From the NCBI RefSeq assembly GCF_047511655.1, contig NC_133395.1, forward strand, positions 75,115,910 through 75,179,909: 64,000 nucleotides of DNA, given 5' to 3'. The notes beneath the pieces are model-generated. The model ran no database searches. It saw only the letters and a list, made by a program, of their open reading frames with translations, and was not told the origin of the DNA. Below, piece by piece: positions 43,470 to 54,022 of the stretch. The first letter of the stretch is position 1. Every line of letters begins with the position of its first letter. Origin of the DNA: Castor canadensis (taxonomy: Eukaryota > Chordata > Mammalia > Rodentia > Castoridae). Made by a program: the position numbers and the translations under genes.

Positions 43470-44375
43470 TGTCATTTATTTTTATTTTGATTGTTATGGA
43501 GGCTAGGCCTTTATGGTTATATGTATCAGTTGTGTATTTTTAATCAACAAGAATAGTATACATTTATGTGATATAATGCGATGTTTATGTATATCTACAA
43601 ATTATATACACGCATCAAATGATTAAATCAAGCTATTTAACACAGTCTTTGCCTCACATACTTATTTTCTCATGATGAAAATTTTTTCTTGGAGATGGTG
43701 TCTGGCTGCATTGCTCAGGCTGGTCTTGAACACCTGGACTCAAGGGATCTACCTGCCTCAGTCTCCCGAGAAACTGGAATTATAGGCTTGTAGTACCACA
43801 TCCAGCTTGTAGTTAGGATATCTAAGCTCTACTCTTGACCATTTTTGAGTGTATAATGTGTTATTATTAACTGCAGTCACCATGTTGCACAACAATTCTA
43901 CAGAATTTATCCTCTTGCCTAACTGAAACTTTGTAGCTTTTGAGTCACATCTGCCCATCCCCTCCCCCCCACCTCCCCAGCCCCAGATAGCTACCCCTCT
44001 ATTCTGTTTCCGGGAGTTTGAGTTTTTAGATCCCACACATAAGTGACATCATGCAGTTTTTGTCTGCTTTATTTCACTTAGTATAACGTCCTCTCAGTTC
44101 ATCCATGTTGGTGTAAATGACAAATTTCCTTCTTGTTAAAGGCTGAATAGTGTTCCTTTGTGTGTGTGTGTGCCACATTTGCTTTAATCACTCATCTGCT
44201 ATGGACACTTGGTTGGATTCGGGATTTGGCCATTGTCAATAATTCTGCAGTGAACATGAACCTGCAGATAATATGCTGACTTCAGTTCTGGCGTACATCC
44301 ATTTGCTGGCTCAAAAGTCCCATTTTTCATGAAGGAATCTCCATACCACTTTCCATAAGGAACTTTGTGCTGTGT
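43470..44375 (-). mobile_element. L1 3' region (L1M-type), reverse orientation
   Basis: Reverse L1 3' UTR/ORF2-end phrases: 'gtcaccatgttgcacaacaa', 'tttcacttagtataacgtcc', 'gttcatccatgttggtgtaa', 'ccataccactttccataagg'. It is interrupted by a B1-like SINE (43682-43808) and followed by a poly(T) run. Confidence 0.8.
43682..43808 (-). mobile_element. B1-like SINE, reverse orientation, inside L1
   Basis: 'gctcaggctggtcttgaaca', 'ctgcctcagtctcccgagaa', 'aattataggcttgtagtacc': an old 7SL-derived monomer. Confidence 0.75.
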
Positions 44376-45689
44376 CCCTTTTTTTTTTTTTTTTTTTTTG
44401 CTGTTTTTAGTTGAGTTCTAAAGGTTTTTTGGACTGTATATTAGAAATTTATTTTTCCTATCACCTTTCATTTTCTTCATCTACATTGTGGTTTACAGTT
44501 TTCACTGACTCACGGACTCAGCACCTATTTGTTGAGTCCGCTGGGCTCATGGCACTACCATAGTTATTTGGGGACACAGCAAGGGAGCAAAGCCCTCTAA
44601 AGCCTCAGAGAGCCCACGTTTTATCGGGCCATGATTTTGACGGCCAGAACACCCAACTTCTGGAATGCTGCCTTACACTCTGATAAACACCTCTATTACA
44701 TATATGTAATTGACCTATTACTGCCCTCTTTCTCTCAGAACCCCTAGCCCACACAGGCCATAGAGGAAGAGGACCCCAGAACTTGGGCTAACAGAAAAAA
44801 CAAACTAGATAATGTTTTCAGACACATAGACTGAAAGAGCATTGTTAGACCTTCGGTTGAACTTGAGGCGGCACGAGCTTGGTGCTCTTCCCTCCCACCT
44901 GCCTCACGAGGGTCCCCAGCAGCTTACAACACCCCAGGGGCTGGGGCCTGAGAAACCAAGGGTGCAGGTGAGCTCGATGAGGACAGAGGCATGGCGTCCC
45001 ACCTGGGTGGGGGGGCCCCAGCGATGGCTTTAGGGAACATCTGAGACACAAAGCCAACCCCACAGGAGATCCCCCTCCCTCAGCGACCCTGGAGAGGCCC
45101 GGCCTGCCACGGCTCCTCTCGGCAGAGTCCCCCACCCGAGACCCACGTGGGACCCCAGGCCCAGACGGGTTTCCTCCGCCCCACACAGCTGCGGGACAGG
45201 ACACAGGGAACCTCGAACGGACAGCGGCTGGATTTCTGATTGCAAAAGAAATTTAATGAAGTTATAGAAAAATAAAGTCCTATTTGTTATACATTTGAAA
45301 TATCTCAGGTTTTTTTTTTTTTTAAGAAATCACCAAAAAAAAAGAGATCATCACTTCAAACACTGACATAAGAAATTCCCACGGATCTGAAAAAGAAACT
45401 AAAAATGCATGCAGAATTTCATTAAATTGGCATAATTTTAAGTGAGCTTTTAAAAATGCCGTATGGAAAACATTGTTCGCTCCAGTGTTTCCAAGATAGA
45501 GGCATGGATTCTGACTTCACTGGTTGGCGGGTCACAAGTACACATTCATAGAGGGGACCGCCCCCCAAGGGGTGCAAACTGGCTTTTAGGAGGTGACAAA
45601 AATTTTGCTCCTCTAATGGGCAAAGCACAAAAATACAGCACGCACACAGATGCACTGTCTCTGGGTGCGGGTCTCTGCACGGAGCTGGA
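44376..45689. other. Intergenic left of the CpG island
   Basis: 44376-44840 has no clear gene. 44840-45240 is GC-rich with scattered CpGs and a 119-codon minus ORF without domains. 45240-45450 is sharply AT-rich with an AATAAA at about 45270 on the plus strand and long A/T runs. No coding gene can be supported; it could be the 3' end of an unknown transcript, but nothing shows this. Confidence 0.4.
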
Positions 45690-46022
45690 AGCTATGGGGG
45701 AGAGAGCCTGGGGGAAGGGTTGGTGACAAGGACAAAGAGGGATCCGTGCGTGGTCCCCAGGCTGCAGCCCCGGCCCCGCGCGCTCCCGGCTGCAAGCACG
45801 CAGCCCTCGCTGGAGCTCAGCCTGTGCTCACGGTCGCACCGCGGCCGCCGCTGCGCCGGGCGGCAAGCTGTGTCCCCGGGGCCGCGCGGCCTCTCCGCCT
45901 CCCGCAGCCCGGGCCGAGGCCGCGCCCGGGGTGGTGACACCCAGGGTGGCGACAGCCGCCGCCGGCGCCTCTGCGGCCGCCGTGGAAATGTGTAGGGAGC
46001 TCAGCGCGCCTTGGGCAGCTGG

Positions 46023-46028
46023 GTCTCT

Positions 46029-46079
<51 letters not shown>

Positions 46080-46096
46080 GAGCCCACCCAGGGACG
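46023..46096 (+). tRNA. tRNA-Asn (anticodon GTT)
   Basis: A 74-nt cloverleaf. The acceptor stem pairs GTCTCTG (46023-46029) with CAGGGAC (46089-46095), with one T-G wobble; the discriminator base is G46096. The A box is TGGCGCAATCGG (46030-46041), the anticodon stem TTCGG/CCGAA with loop CTGTTAA, anticodon GTT at 46057-46059, and the B box GGTTCGAGCCC at 46075-46085. No intron, no mismatched stem, no encoded CCA. A TTTT terminator follows 10 nt later. It decodes AAC/AAU in cytosolic translation. From memory, human has a tRNA-Asn-GTT gene between USPL1 and ALOX5AP on the strand opposite the two protein genes, as here, so this is probably an ancient orthologous locus and not a retroposed copy. 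Confidence 0.98.
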
Positions 46097-46106
46097 ACAG
46101 CGCTCC

Positions 46107-46110
46107 TTTT
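46107..46110 (+). terminator. Pol III terminator of tRNA-Asn
   Basis: First run of four Ts on the RNA-like strand, starting 11 nt after the tRNA 3' end; the minimal vertebrate Pol III stop signal. Confidence 0.85.
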
Positions 46111-46570
46111 CTCGGGCCAGTCTTCGCAGGGGTTCATTTTAGAAGTGCTACCCCGAGATTTTTAACTGAGTAGGAATGCGACACTAACAGCTTCTAGGAT
46201 GGACGCTTTCCTTTCGGGGGCGTGCAGGCTGTGGAGTCGCGCTCCCACCCTTTACCGAGGGCCTTGCACCTGTGTAAGTCAGGGGACCCGGCCAAGAAGG
46301 CTCCAGGCGGCTGGGACGGCATCACAGACGCAGCTGAGACGAGCGAGTAAGACACGCCACTGGTTTCTCAAAAAAAAACAAAAAAAACGACGCCACCAAA
46401 CAGCGACTGTGGCCGGACCGCTTCCTTTCCCTTGCGGAAGAAGCCGGGTGGAAAGTGGAAGGGGGCCGTTTAGAGGGGTGCGGACCCCACCATCCATAGG
46501 AACTGCAGCGAGGCCGCTCAGTCCGGACGATGGACCCCGCCGCAGGAAAAGACGTCACAAAGCTACTTCA

Positions 46571-48115
46571 CATTGTCACAGGTTCGTCCCGCAGAACCTG
46601 TACGGCTTCCTGTTACAAAGTTTCAAATGGCGTGTTCTCCACTCCGGTCACGCCTCCAAAAATTCTTCGAGCAAATGATTCACTTAGGACTTCTGATAGA
46701 GAGAGAATCACGTAGCATAACGTCGTTTTCTGCCAGGAGTGAGGGGATGTAGGTGGTGCTTTGTCTCTGGGAACTACTTCCCACAAGAACAGTTAACTGA
46801 GTCACTAGGAGGTCTCTTAGCGCCTTGGGAAATGATTCTTTTAATCAAATATGTTGACAATAAAATATTCTCTATTGTATAGTTAGGAACCCTAAAGGAG
46901 AGGACACTCCTTATGGTGGAACTCCTGGCAGAGAATCCCCCACACCCCCGAAGGTTTTAAGTTGGAGCTTTCTGAAACCCATGGAAACCCCACAGCTTTC
47001 AGGTATCTCACAGTGGAAACAAGAAAATGAACGGAAATTGGGTCATAAGATCATTTCTACGCTCTTCAGATCTAACCTAACATTTCACCATGAAAAAGGC
47101 CTGTTTACTGTCACTGAGGACTTTGAGCACTCACGGGAGGTTACAAGCTCTTTAGGACAGAGTCTGTTTCCAGCTGTCACGATCAGTCCGGACTCAGAGG
47201 GACCTCCTTCAGGGCACAGTTCAGTCCTTGAGCTGAGCCCACAACGGCCTGCCTGTGCCACAGCCTTGCCTTGCACACAGCTCCTCTGTGAAAATTTCTC
47301 ATGGCTATATACACTGACTATGGAGGCCTCAATGGTCCTGCTGCCCTACAGACCCTACCAGACCTCAGGTGCCTTATCCCTTCCCACCTGGACTCTACTC
47401 ACTAGGGTCACATGAGCCCCTGATGCCCCTCCCTGTGAACCACCATCCCACTCTGAACCCATTCTGCCTGCGGCTTTTGCTGGAATCTGAACTCACTGCA
47501 AGGACGTGCCAGGGCTTCACTCTGGTTGTTTGTCCATCTAGTACAGGCCTGTCGCATGCCACATGCTCGGGACACAAGTAATCCCTGCCTTCTCAGGTAG
47601 GGTTCACAGAGCTGGTCAGACACAATGCATGTCGGGGAAGCCAGCATGAGGCCAAGAAGAATGTTCCCCGGGGGTTAAGAAAGCCATCAACATGGGCCAT
47701 GTATTCCTGGAGGATCTGAAATAACCCTGCAAGATCAGGACAGGCCAGAAGGCAGGAGAGGGATATGCAAGACTGGGAGAAGCCCAAGACAAGATGGTAG
47801 GTGGGTGAGTGGGAAATGAGCATAACCAGTGTCTAGGACAAGTGTCCTCTAAGAAGGACACTTCTAAGGAAGGGAGTAACCACTGAACGTTTCTGCCTAA
47901 GGACGGAATAGGTAGGTGATCTGGCAACAATGTAGGAAAATAAGAGGCTATTATATTTCAAAAGAGAGGCAAGGAGGCTCAGGGGCTAAGGTGGGTGGAG
48001 GAAAAAGTATGGATGAAATTCAAGGGGAGACTGGACAAGAGGAGGGCATTGAAACTGGAGTGAAATATCCAGGCTAGTGCCTGCACCGGAGCCTGGCTGA
48101 GCCTAAAAGATATTT
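46571..48115. other. Intergenic right of the CpG island
   Basis: No repeat recognised over about 1.5 kb. ORFs of up to 144 codons (46981-47415) have no known domain and no initiation context worth noting. Confidence 0.45.
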
Positions 48116-48117
48116 GA

Positions 48118-48215
48118 GGGCAGGTGGAGTGGCTCAAGTGCTAGAGCACTTGCCTAGATAGCACGATGCCCTGAGTTCAAATCACAGCACCACCAAATAA
48201 ATAAAATAAAAAGAG
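48118..48215 (+). mobile_element. ID-type SINE
   Basis: 'caggtggagtggctcaagtg' to 'tcaaatcacagcaccaccaa', tail of AAAT units. Confidence 0.88.
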
Positions 48216-48228
48216 ATTTGGAGGATTG

Positions 48229-48330
48229 CTTTTTTTTTTTTTAGGTGGGGGAGTCTCACTGTGTTGTTCAGGTTATTCTCATAGCTCTGGACTCAAAAGA
48301 TCTTCTCACCTTAGCCCCAAGTAGCCTGGT
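48229..48330 (-). mobile_element. B1-like SINE, reverse orientation
   Basis: Poly(T), 'gagtctcactgtgttgttca', 'ctggactcaaaagatcttct'. Degraded. Confidence 0.65.
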
Positions 48331-48394
48331 GGAGGGGGACTTACCTTAGAAAAAAGAAAATTACAGGTCTAGAGTCACATGGAACAAAATCAGA

Positions 48395-48440
48395 TACGAG
48401 GCTGAGTTCAAACCGCAGGACTGCTTTAAAAAAAGGAAAA
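48395..48440 (+). mobile_element. ID SINE 3' fragment
   Basis: 'gaggctgagttcaaaccgca' followed by an A-rich tail; only the 3' box of an ID element remains. Confidence 0.5.
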
Positions 48441-48516
48441 AAGTTGTCCATACTCCGTTTATCTTACTTTTGTCTCTGATTCCTAAATCCAGAAACTATT
48501 TTTAAGTTAAAAAAAT

Positions 48517-48735
48517 TTTTTAACTTTTTTTGGTAGCACTGGGGTTTGAACTCAGTACTGGCTAGGTAGGTTATCTTACCACTTGAACCACTCCGCCAGC
48601 CCTATTTTTGTGTTGAGTTTTTTTGAGACTGGATCTGTCAAACTATTTGGCTGGGGCTGGCTTCAAACCACGATCCTCCTGGTCTCTGCCTCCTGAGTAG
48701 CTAGGATTACAGGCACAAGCCACCAGCACCTTGCT
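48517..48735 (-). mobile_element. B1+ID dimeric SINE, reverse orientation
   Basis: Reverse dimer: 'actggggtttgaactcagta', 'actccgccagccc', then 'agctaggattacaggcacaa'. Confidence 0.88.
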
Positions 48736-50845
48736 AAAGTTCATCTTTTTAAACTCATATAAGCCAAGCTTCCCAAGAGGGGAAAATCCCGATGGGAAGT
48801 GAGGAGGACTTTCTCCCCATGACATCCATATCACAGATAGAATTTTGCCAGTGATGTCTAAGGAAATCACAGGCCCTATGAAGCAGAGTCCTTGGCCTCC
48901 AAAATTTGGAACCCTGGCTTTTATTTTGTTTACTGAGTTTGTATTCTGATAAGGCCATAGAGCATGTCAAATCCAAAGCATTTAAGTATTGAAAAAAATT
49001 ACTAAAATCTGAAAATTTTAAGGTAACAGAAAGAATCCAAATAGCCTAGTACAAAAAGAAACCAGTTTGATTTATTTTGTTTGAGCAATTAAGTAGATAT
49101 GTAAAACGAGGATATGACAAAAACGTCTGACTTGCCGCTTTAACACAACGTTTGGCGTTACAGTCTGGAGCCACTGGCTGTGCTGGACTTTTGCACAGCG
49201 ACGCTCATGGTAGCTTCTGTGGAGAGCTGCGGCATTACAGACACCACCATGCATTTCTTTCCTGAAGTTCTTTTCATGACATATTTTAGTTATCCCTCAG
49301 AGCAACTGAGCCATTTTTCATTGGGGTTTTTTTTTCCTTTTTTTTGTAAAAACAAAACAGCAAAATTCATTTTATGTCAACAAGATCAACAAACTTCACA
49401 CACTTAAAAATACGTCTTCGTAATAAACTGAGACGATCACGTGTGAGTACAATGATGATTCTCCTTGACTGAGAATATATTCACTTACCCTTGCACACAG
49501 GTCTGCTGAATTCACTAGAATAAACGCTGGCTAGGTGAAAGCATATAACGTATTGAAGTTTTAAATATAGGATCTCTCGACTAATTACCAAGCACAGAGA
49601 CTCTTTACACCATAGCCAAGTGGGACATCAGCCTGCAGCTGCAAATGTTTTTGCCATCCTGCAGAACAGGCCTGCTTTACGTTGCCTTGGGGAAAGGGGA
49701 ACATGAGCTATAGGGTGAGTTATGGAGATGCTGGAACCTTCTCTGCCTGGTGGGAAGGCTGTAATACGGGGAAAGAGGGCATGAAGGGAACTTTGCCAAG
49801 CCGCTAAAGGCCCACTAGAACGAAGCACAATGTGCATTTTCATTTTGACTCCTTAAGAATTTCACAGGGTTCCTTTCTCCTCCAGCCCACTTGTTTCCGT
49901 GGTTAATGTACTGATTATTTTTAAGTGTTCCCAATACTAGCTATATGGTCACTTTAGCCCTTTGGTATTAATTTGCAGTTAGTGCCTTTGCACAGACAGG
50001 TATTAGAAGTACCTTTCAAGTGCACTTCAGGTCCCTCCGGTGGTTACCTGAGGGAGCACTGACACGGACATGGGGCTGTAGGCCTCTTGATGGTGAAAAG
50101 CTATCAGAAAACAAAGCTTCAACAATTGAGCATAGTGAATTGTTTTTAGTGACTTGTGAACTGAGCAGCAACATACCATCTATGAATCAGAAGAATTCTC
50201 CAATGAGCTGAGCAGAGAAGGTGGGCTTTATAGACAGAAAAAAACAAAACAAAACAAAGAAAACAGGAAGAAGGGACAAAAGAGGATTGGTGTCAGTTAC
50301 TTTTCGTACAGGAGCTCTTACCATGCCAGCTCTTTGGTTGCTGTGAAATCCCTGGCTGTTTTGGGAGACTGGCCCATTTTATAGTTCCATTTGATTACAT
50401 GACACCTGGCAGGAGGGACTCCATTCTGGTCTGCCGGAGCTAGTATGGTCTAGCGGCCTCCCATAAATTTTATTTCACAAAGCTAAGAGGGCAGAGACAG
50501 AGTTCCACATCAGTTCACTGAGCAGGCCTGCGTGGAGCCCACGAAGCATGGGTGGTTCTTCACCATAACCAGGATGCCCACCTGAAGGGTTGCCCCGGAA
50601 ACTGCTCAGACTGAAGTCATGAGTTCAGTGTCACTGCTTCAGATGTTTTCTCTAATCCACCAGCTTTGTTTTACTTTTGCTGCCATGAACTCCTGCAGCA
50701 TCTTCCTCCCCTGCCACAGCACATCTGTTGGTCCCCAGACTCTAAGGTTGGAGAAGACAGTTCATTTGGCTGGCTTCTGCAGTACCCAGCAAAACTCTAA
50801 TACCTTGCATTTTTCACTCTTCATACTCCTTTTAAGACACACAGA
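48736..50845. other. Low-repeat intergenic DNA
   Basis: About 2.1 kb, AT-rich around 48960-49100, with an (AAAAC)n run at 50240-50260. No interspersed repeat or gene recognised. Confidence 0.45.
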
Positions 50846-50848
50846 ATG

Positions 50849-51045
50849 TGCTGGTTGTCAGTGGTTCATGCCTCTAATCCTAGCTACTCAGGAAGACAGC
50901 AGTTTGAGGGTATCCCGGCAAATAGCTTGTGAGACCCTATCTCGAAAAACCCATCACAAAAAAGGGCTAGTGGAGTGGCTCAAATGGTCAAAAGTTCAAG
51001 ACCCTGAGTTCAAGCCCAGGACTGCAAGGAAAAAAAAAAAAAAAG
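50849..51045 (+). mobile_element. B1+ID dimeric SINE
   Basis: 'ggttcatgcctctaatccta', linker 'cccatcacaaaaaagggc', ID half 'agtggagtggctcaaatggt', poly(A). Confidence 0.88.
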
Positions 51046-51239
51046 GCTTGCAGAATGCATTATTGTGATAATTAAGTGGATGAAAACTTAGTTAAGATTT
51101 AGTGGACTTTCCTCCTTGCCTTGTTTTTCTGAAAAATTGGTATTGAATCATTGTATTTACTTTTCAATTGGCATTTGATAACAGATCACTACATTTTTTC
51201 TCAGTAATTTCGAAATACTATGGGAATTAAACAGAGAAC

Positions 51240-51490
51240 GATGGGGATGTGACTCAGTGGCAGAGCACCTGCCTACATGTACAAGGCCCTAGGTTCAACC
51301 CTCAGCACCCTGCCTTCACCCCCAAAAATCCTAGCAATAAAACCACATGGTAAATTTATGGTGGTACACACCAGTAATTCCAGCACTCAGGAGTTAGAGG
51401 CAGGAATGGCACAAGTTTAAGGGTCTAAGCTACATAGTGAGACCCTGTCCCCCAAAACAAGGGCTGGGGATGTAGTTTAGTGTTAGCTTG
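51240..51490 (+). mobile_element. ID SINE followed by a B1 SINE
   Basis: An ID of the general rodent type ('ggggatgtgactcagtggca'), then a B1-like unit from about 51357 ('ttccagcactcaggagttag') ending with a truncated ID-like 'gggctggggatgtagtttag'. Confidence 0.7.
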
Positions 51491-51801
51491 TTTGTGCAAA
51501 AGATGTGAATGATGTATTCTGAATGGTTAAAGAATAGCATTTTTCAATAAGTAGTGTTCAAACAATAACTTTATTACTTGGGAAAAATAGGAAAAAATAG
51601 AAACCTGAACATTACACATCAAAATACATTCCAAATAAAGATTCACACACACAAAAAAGAAGCCCAATTTCATTAGGAAATACACGTAAATATTTGTGTT
51701 TTGGAGGGGGGTTAAAACTTTGCTAATACATTATATCAAAAGGAAAAGACTATAAAATAATATAAAATTTCTATACATCAAAACATTAAAAATGATAACC
51801 T

Positions 51802-51932
51802 AAGCCAGGCATGGTGGCACATGTCTGTAATCCCAGTACTCTGGAGGCTGAGGCAAGATCACGGATTCTGAATTCAAGGCCAGACTGGGTTACACAGTGA
51901 GATCCTGTCTCAGAAAACAAAAAAAAATAATG
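51802..51932 (+). mobile_element. B1 SINE
   Basis: 'gccaggcatggtggcacatg', 'tctgtaatcccagtactctg', 'gatcctgtctcagaaaacaa'. Near full length. Confidence 0.88.
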
Positions 51933-51971
51933 ATCTGGAGACAAATTGGCAAATGACCAAGCTTAATATCT

Positions 51972-52133
51972 AAGTTTGAACTCAGGGTCTTATGCTTGCT
52001 AGGCAGGCTACCACTTGGGCCACACCCGTCCCCCAGCCCTTTCTTGCTTTTTCAAGTAGGGTCTCGAATTTTTGCTTGGATAAAGACATGGATACTCCGA
52101 GATTACAGGTGTACACCACTTAGTCCAGCTTTT
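51972..52133 (-). mobile_element. B1+ID SINE, reverse orientation, decayed
   Basis: 'agtttgaactcagggtctta', then 'gagattacaggtgtacacca'. Confidence 0.75.
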
Positions 52134-53020
52134 GTTTTTTAATATTTTATTAGGAGAAATTAATTTTACAAAGGGCTTTCATTGTGATATTTATATAAAC
52201 TTACCTCCCTTTTACTCTTTCTTAACCTGTCCCTCTTCCCCACTCCTTTTCAACAGCTTTTAGTGGGTTTCATTATGCTATTTTCTTCTCGTGATACTGG
52301 GGTTTGAACTCAGGGCCTCACATTTGCAAGGCTGGCGGTCTTACCACTTGAGCCACTCCACCAGCCCTTTTCTGTGAAGTTTTTTTTAAGATAGGGTCTC
52401 TCGAACTATTTGCCTGGACTGGCTTCAAACCAGGATCTTCCTCCTGATCTCTGCCTCCTCAGTAGCTAGGATTACAGGCGTGAGCCGCTTCATTTTAAAT
52501 ATACTTCTATCAGATTCACCCCCCATCCCTTTCATCCCAGTCACCCTTTTACACTGTCACTTTTATGTCTAGATTCCAGATATGAGCGAAAACGTGAGCT
52601 TGATTTGTGTCACTTAACATGATCTCCAGTTCCATCCATTTTCCTGCAGCAACTTCATTCTTCTTTAAGGCTGAATACTCTATTGTAAACATGTAGCACA
52701 TTTATTTTTTTAGTCATCGGTTGGTAGGCACCTAGGCAGAATCCATAGCTTGACTATTGTGACTACATGCTTACAGTGCTGCTGTAAACATGCGTGTGCA
52801 GGTGTCTCTACTGAGCACTGATTTACTTTCCTTAGGATACATACCCAAGTGATACAGCAGTATCAAGTAACTATTTCAGTTGCTCGAGGAACCGTCACAC
52901 TGATCGCCGTAGTTGCTGCACTGATTGCCGTAGTTGCTGCACTGATTTACCCCACCAACATGTGTAATGGTTCCTCCCCCCACCCAGCACCCAGCATCCT
53001 TGCAAGAATTTCCAGCTCGC
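52134..53020 (-). mobile_element. L1 3' region, reverse orientation, with a SINE inside
   Basis: 'tttttagtcatcggttggta', 'gatctccagttccatccatt', 'gctgctgtaaacatgcgtgt', 'cccaccaacatgtgtaatgg' are reversed L1 phrases. A B1+ID SINE interrupts it at 52287-52495, and a 21-bp tandem duplication lies at about 52898-52940. Confidence 0.8.
52287..52495 (-). mobile_element. B1+ID dimeric SINE, reverse orientation
   Basis: 'actggggtttgaactcaggg', 'ccactccaccagccc', 'tcaaaccaggatcttcctcc', 'gattacaggcgtgagccgct'. Little decayed. Confidence 0.9.
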
Positions 53021-53025
53021 TTTTG

Positions 53026-53136
53026 AAGTGGGGTCTCAGTATCTTTTTGCCAAGACTGGCCTCAAACTGTGCTCGTCCCGATCTTTGACTGTCAAGTAGC
53101 TGGAATTACAGGCATGAGCCCCCACACACAGTCCTA
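53026..53136 (-). mobile_element. B1-like SINE, reverse orientation
   Basis: 'ggggtctcagtatctttttg', 'agctggaattacaggcatga'. Confidence 0.75.
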
Positions 53137-53646
53137 CCAAGTCCCTATGATGCCAAATACAATGTGAATGTCATGGAAATAGTTGTTATGCTGTGTGTTG
53201 GGGGAATGAGAAAAAAATCTGCACATATTCGATAGATAACATTTCTCATGATTATTTTCCATCTGAGGTTGGCTGAACTCACAGATGTGGAACCCACAGA
53301 GTGTTGACCATATCCCATCTTTCCTTGAGGGTGAGAGGTCCTGGCACACAGGTTATCCTGTTACCGTCTAGATTGCCTCGGCTTCCATGAAGACAATGCA
53401 AGCATCACCCTGGTTTCTTCACTCCTCCATCTCACTTTTCTTTGTGGACTCATACAACCTCAGCCATGTGCCTTCCTCCTCATACTTTGGACCTTCTCAT
53501 TATCAGTAAAAGCTTAATTTCAAGTCCACCACGTTCTAACCTGCTTACTTTCTCCACTAGACCCACGTAGGTACTCTTGGAACCTTCCACCCACACATCA
53601 AGATTTGCCATGCTTTTAAATTACTCTCTTTATCCATTTACAGTAC
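53137..53646. other. Intergenic, nothing recognised
   Basis: No gene or repeat identified. Confidence 0.45.
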
Positions 53647-54022
53647 CTGTGTCAGTCAGCTTTGTTTCTGTAACAGATAACCAATATTTAAAAAAGAAAA
53701 AGTTTATTTTGGCTTATAGTTCAAAGGTTTCAGTCCATGATTCATTGGCTGTGTCACTGAGGGCTACGGCAAAGCAGCACCTCAGTGTAGAATTGTGTGG
53801 AGGGACAAAAAGCTGTCACCTCATGACCAAGGAGCAAAGGGAGGAAGGGGAAGGGGCCGATGTCCCACTACCCCCATCACAGGCACACCTCCAATGACCT
53901 AAAGACCTCCCACTGGGCTATGCCTCTTAAAGATTCTACCACATCCTAACAGGGCAAAGTTGGAGACCAAGCCTTCAGTACATGGGCCTTTGGGGAACAC
54001 TGCAGGTCCAAACTGTAACATT
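53647..54022 (-). mobile_element. MaLR-type LTR fossil
   Basis: Reverse orientation, same family as 29084-29430: 'gtcagtcagctttgtttctg', 'agtttattttggcttatagt', 'cacctccaatgacctaaaga', 'gggcctttggggaacactgc'. More complete than the other copy. Confidence 0.75.

Larger units (their letters stand above)
45690..46570. promoter_or_regulatory. CpG island containing tRNA-Asn
   Basis: CpG density is very high at 45760-45990 (repeated GCGC, CCGCCG and CGGCCGC motifs) and moderate to about 46570. Candidate factor sites include 'gacgtcac' (CRE-like) at about 46550. The island surrounds a Pol III tRNA gene. No protein-coding first exon is evident, so it either serves the tRNA locus or is the promoter of a non-coding transcript. 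Confidence 0.7.

Noticed and set aside
45692-46037. Ala/Arg/Pro-rich ORFs in the CpG island
   Set aside because: High GC content removes stop codons on both strands and in several frames at once, which is typical of non-coding CpG islands.
46199-46678. 159-codon ORF just right of tRNA-Asn
   Set aside because: It lies in CpG-rich DNA where stop codons are scarce. The Arg/Lys-rich product has no domain and there is no supporting splice site.
49072-49254. Possible small retrogene on the minus strand near 49072-49254
   Set aside because: The 60-codon translation matched no ribosomal or housekeeping protein I know, and there is no poly(A) tail or target-site duplication.
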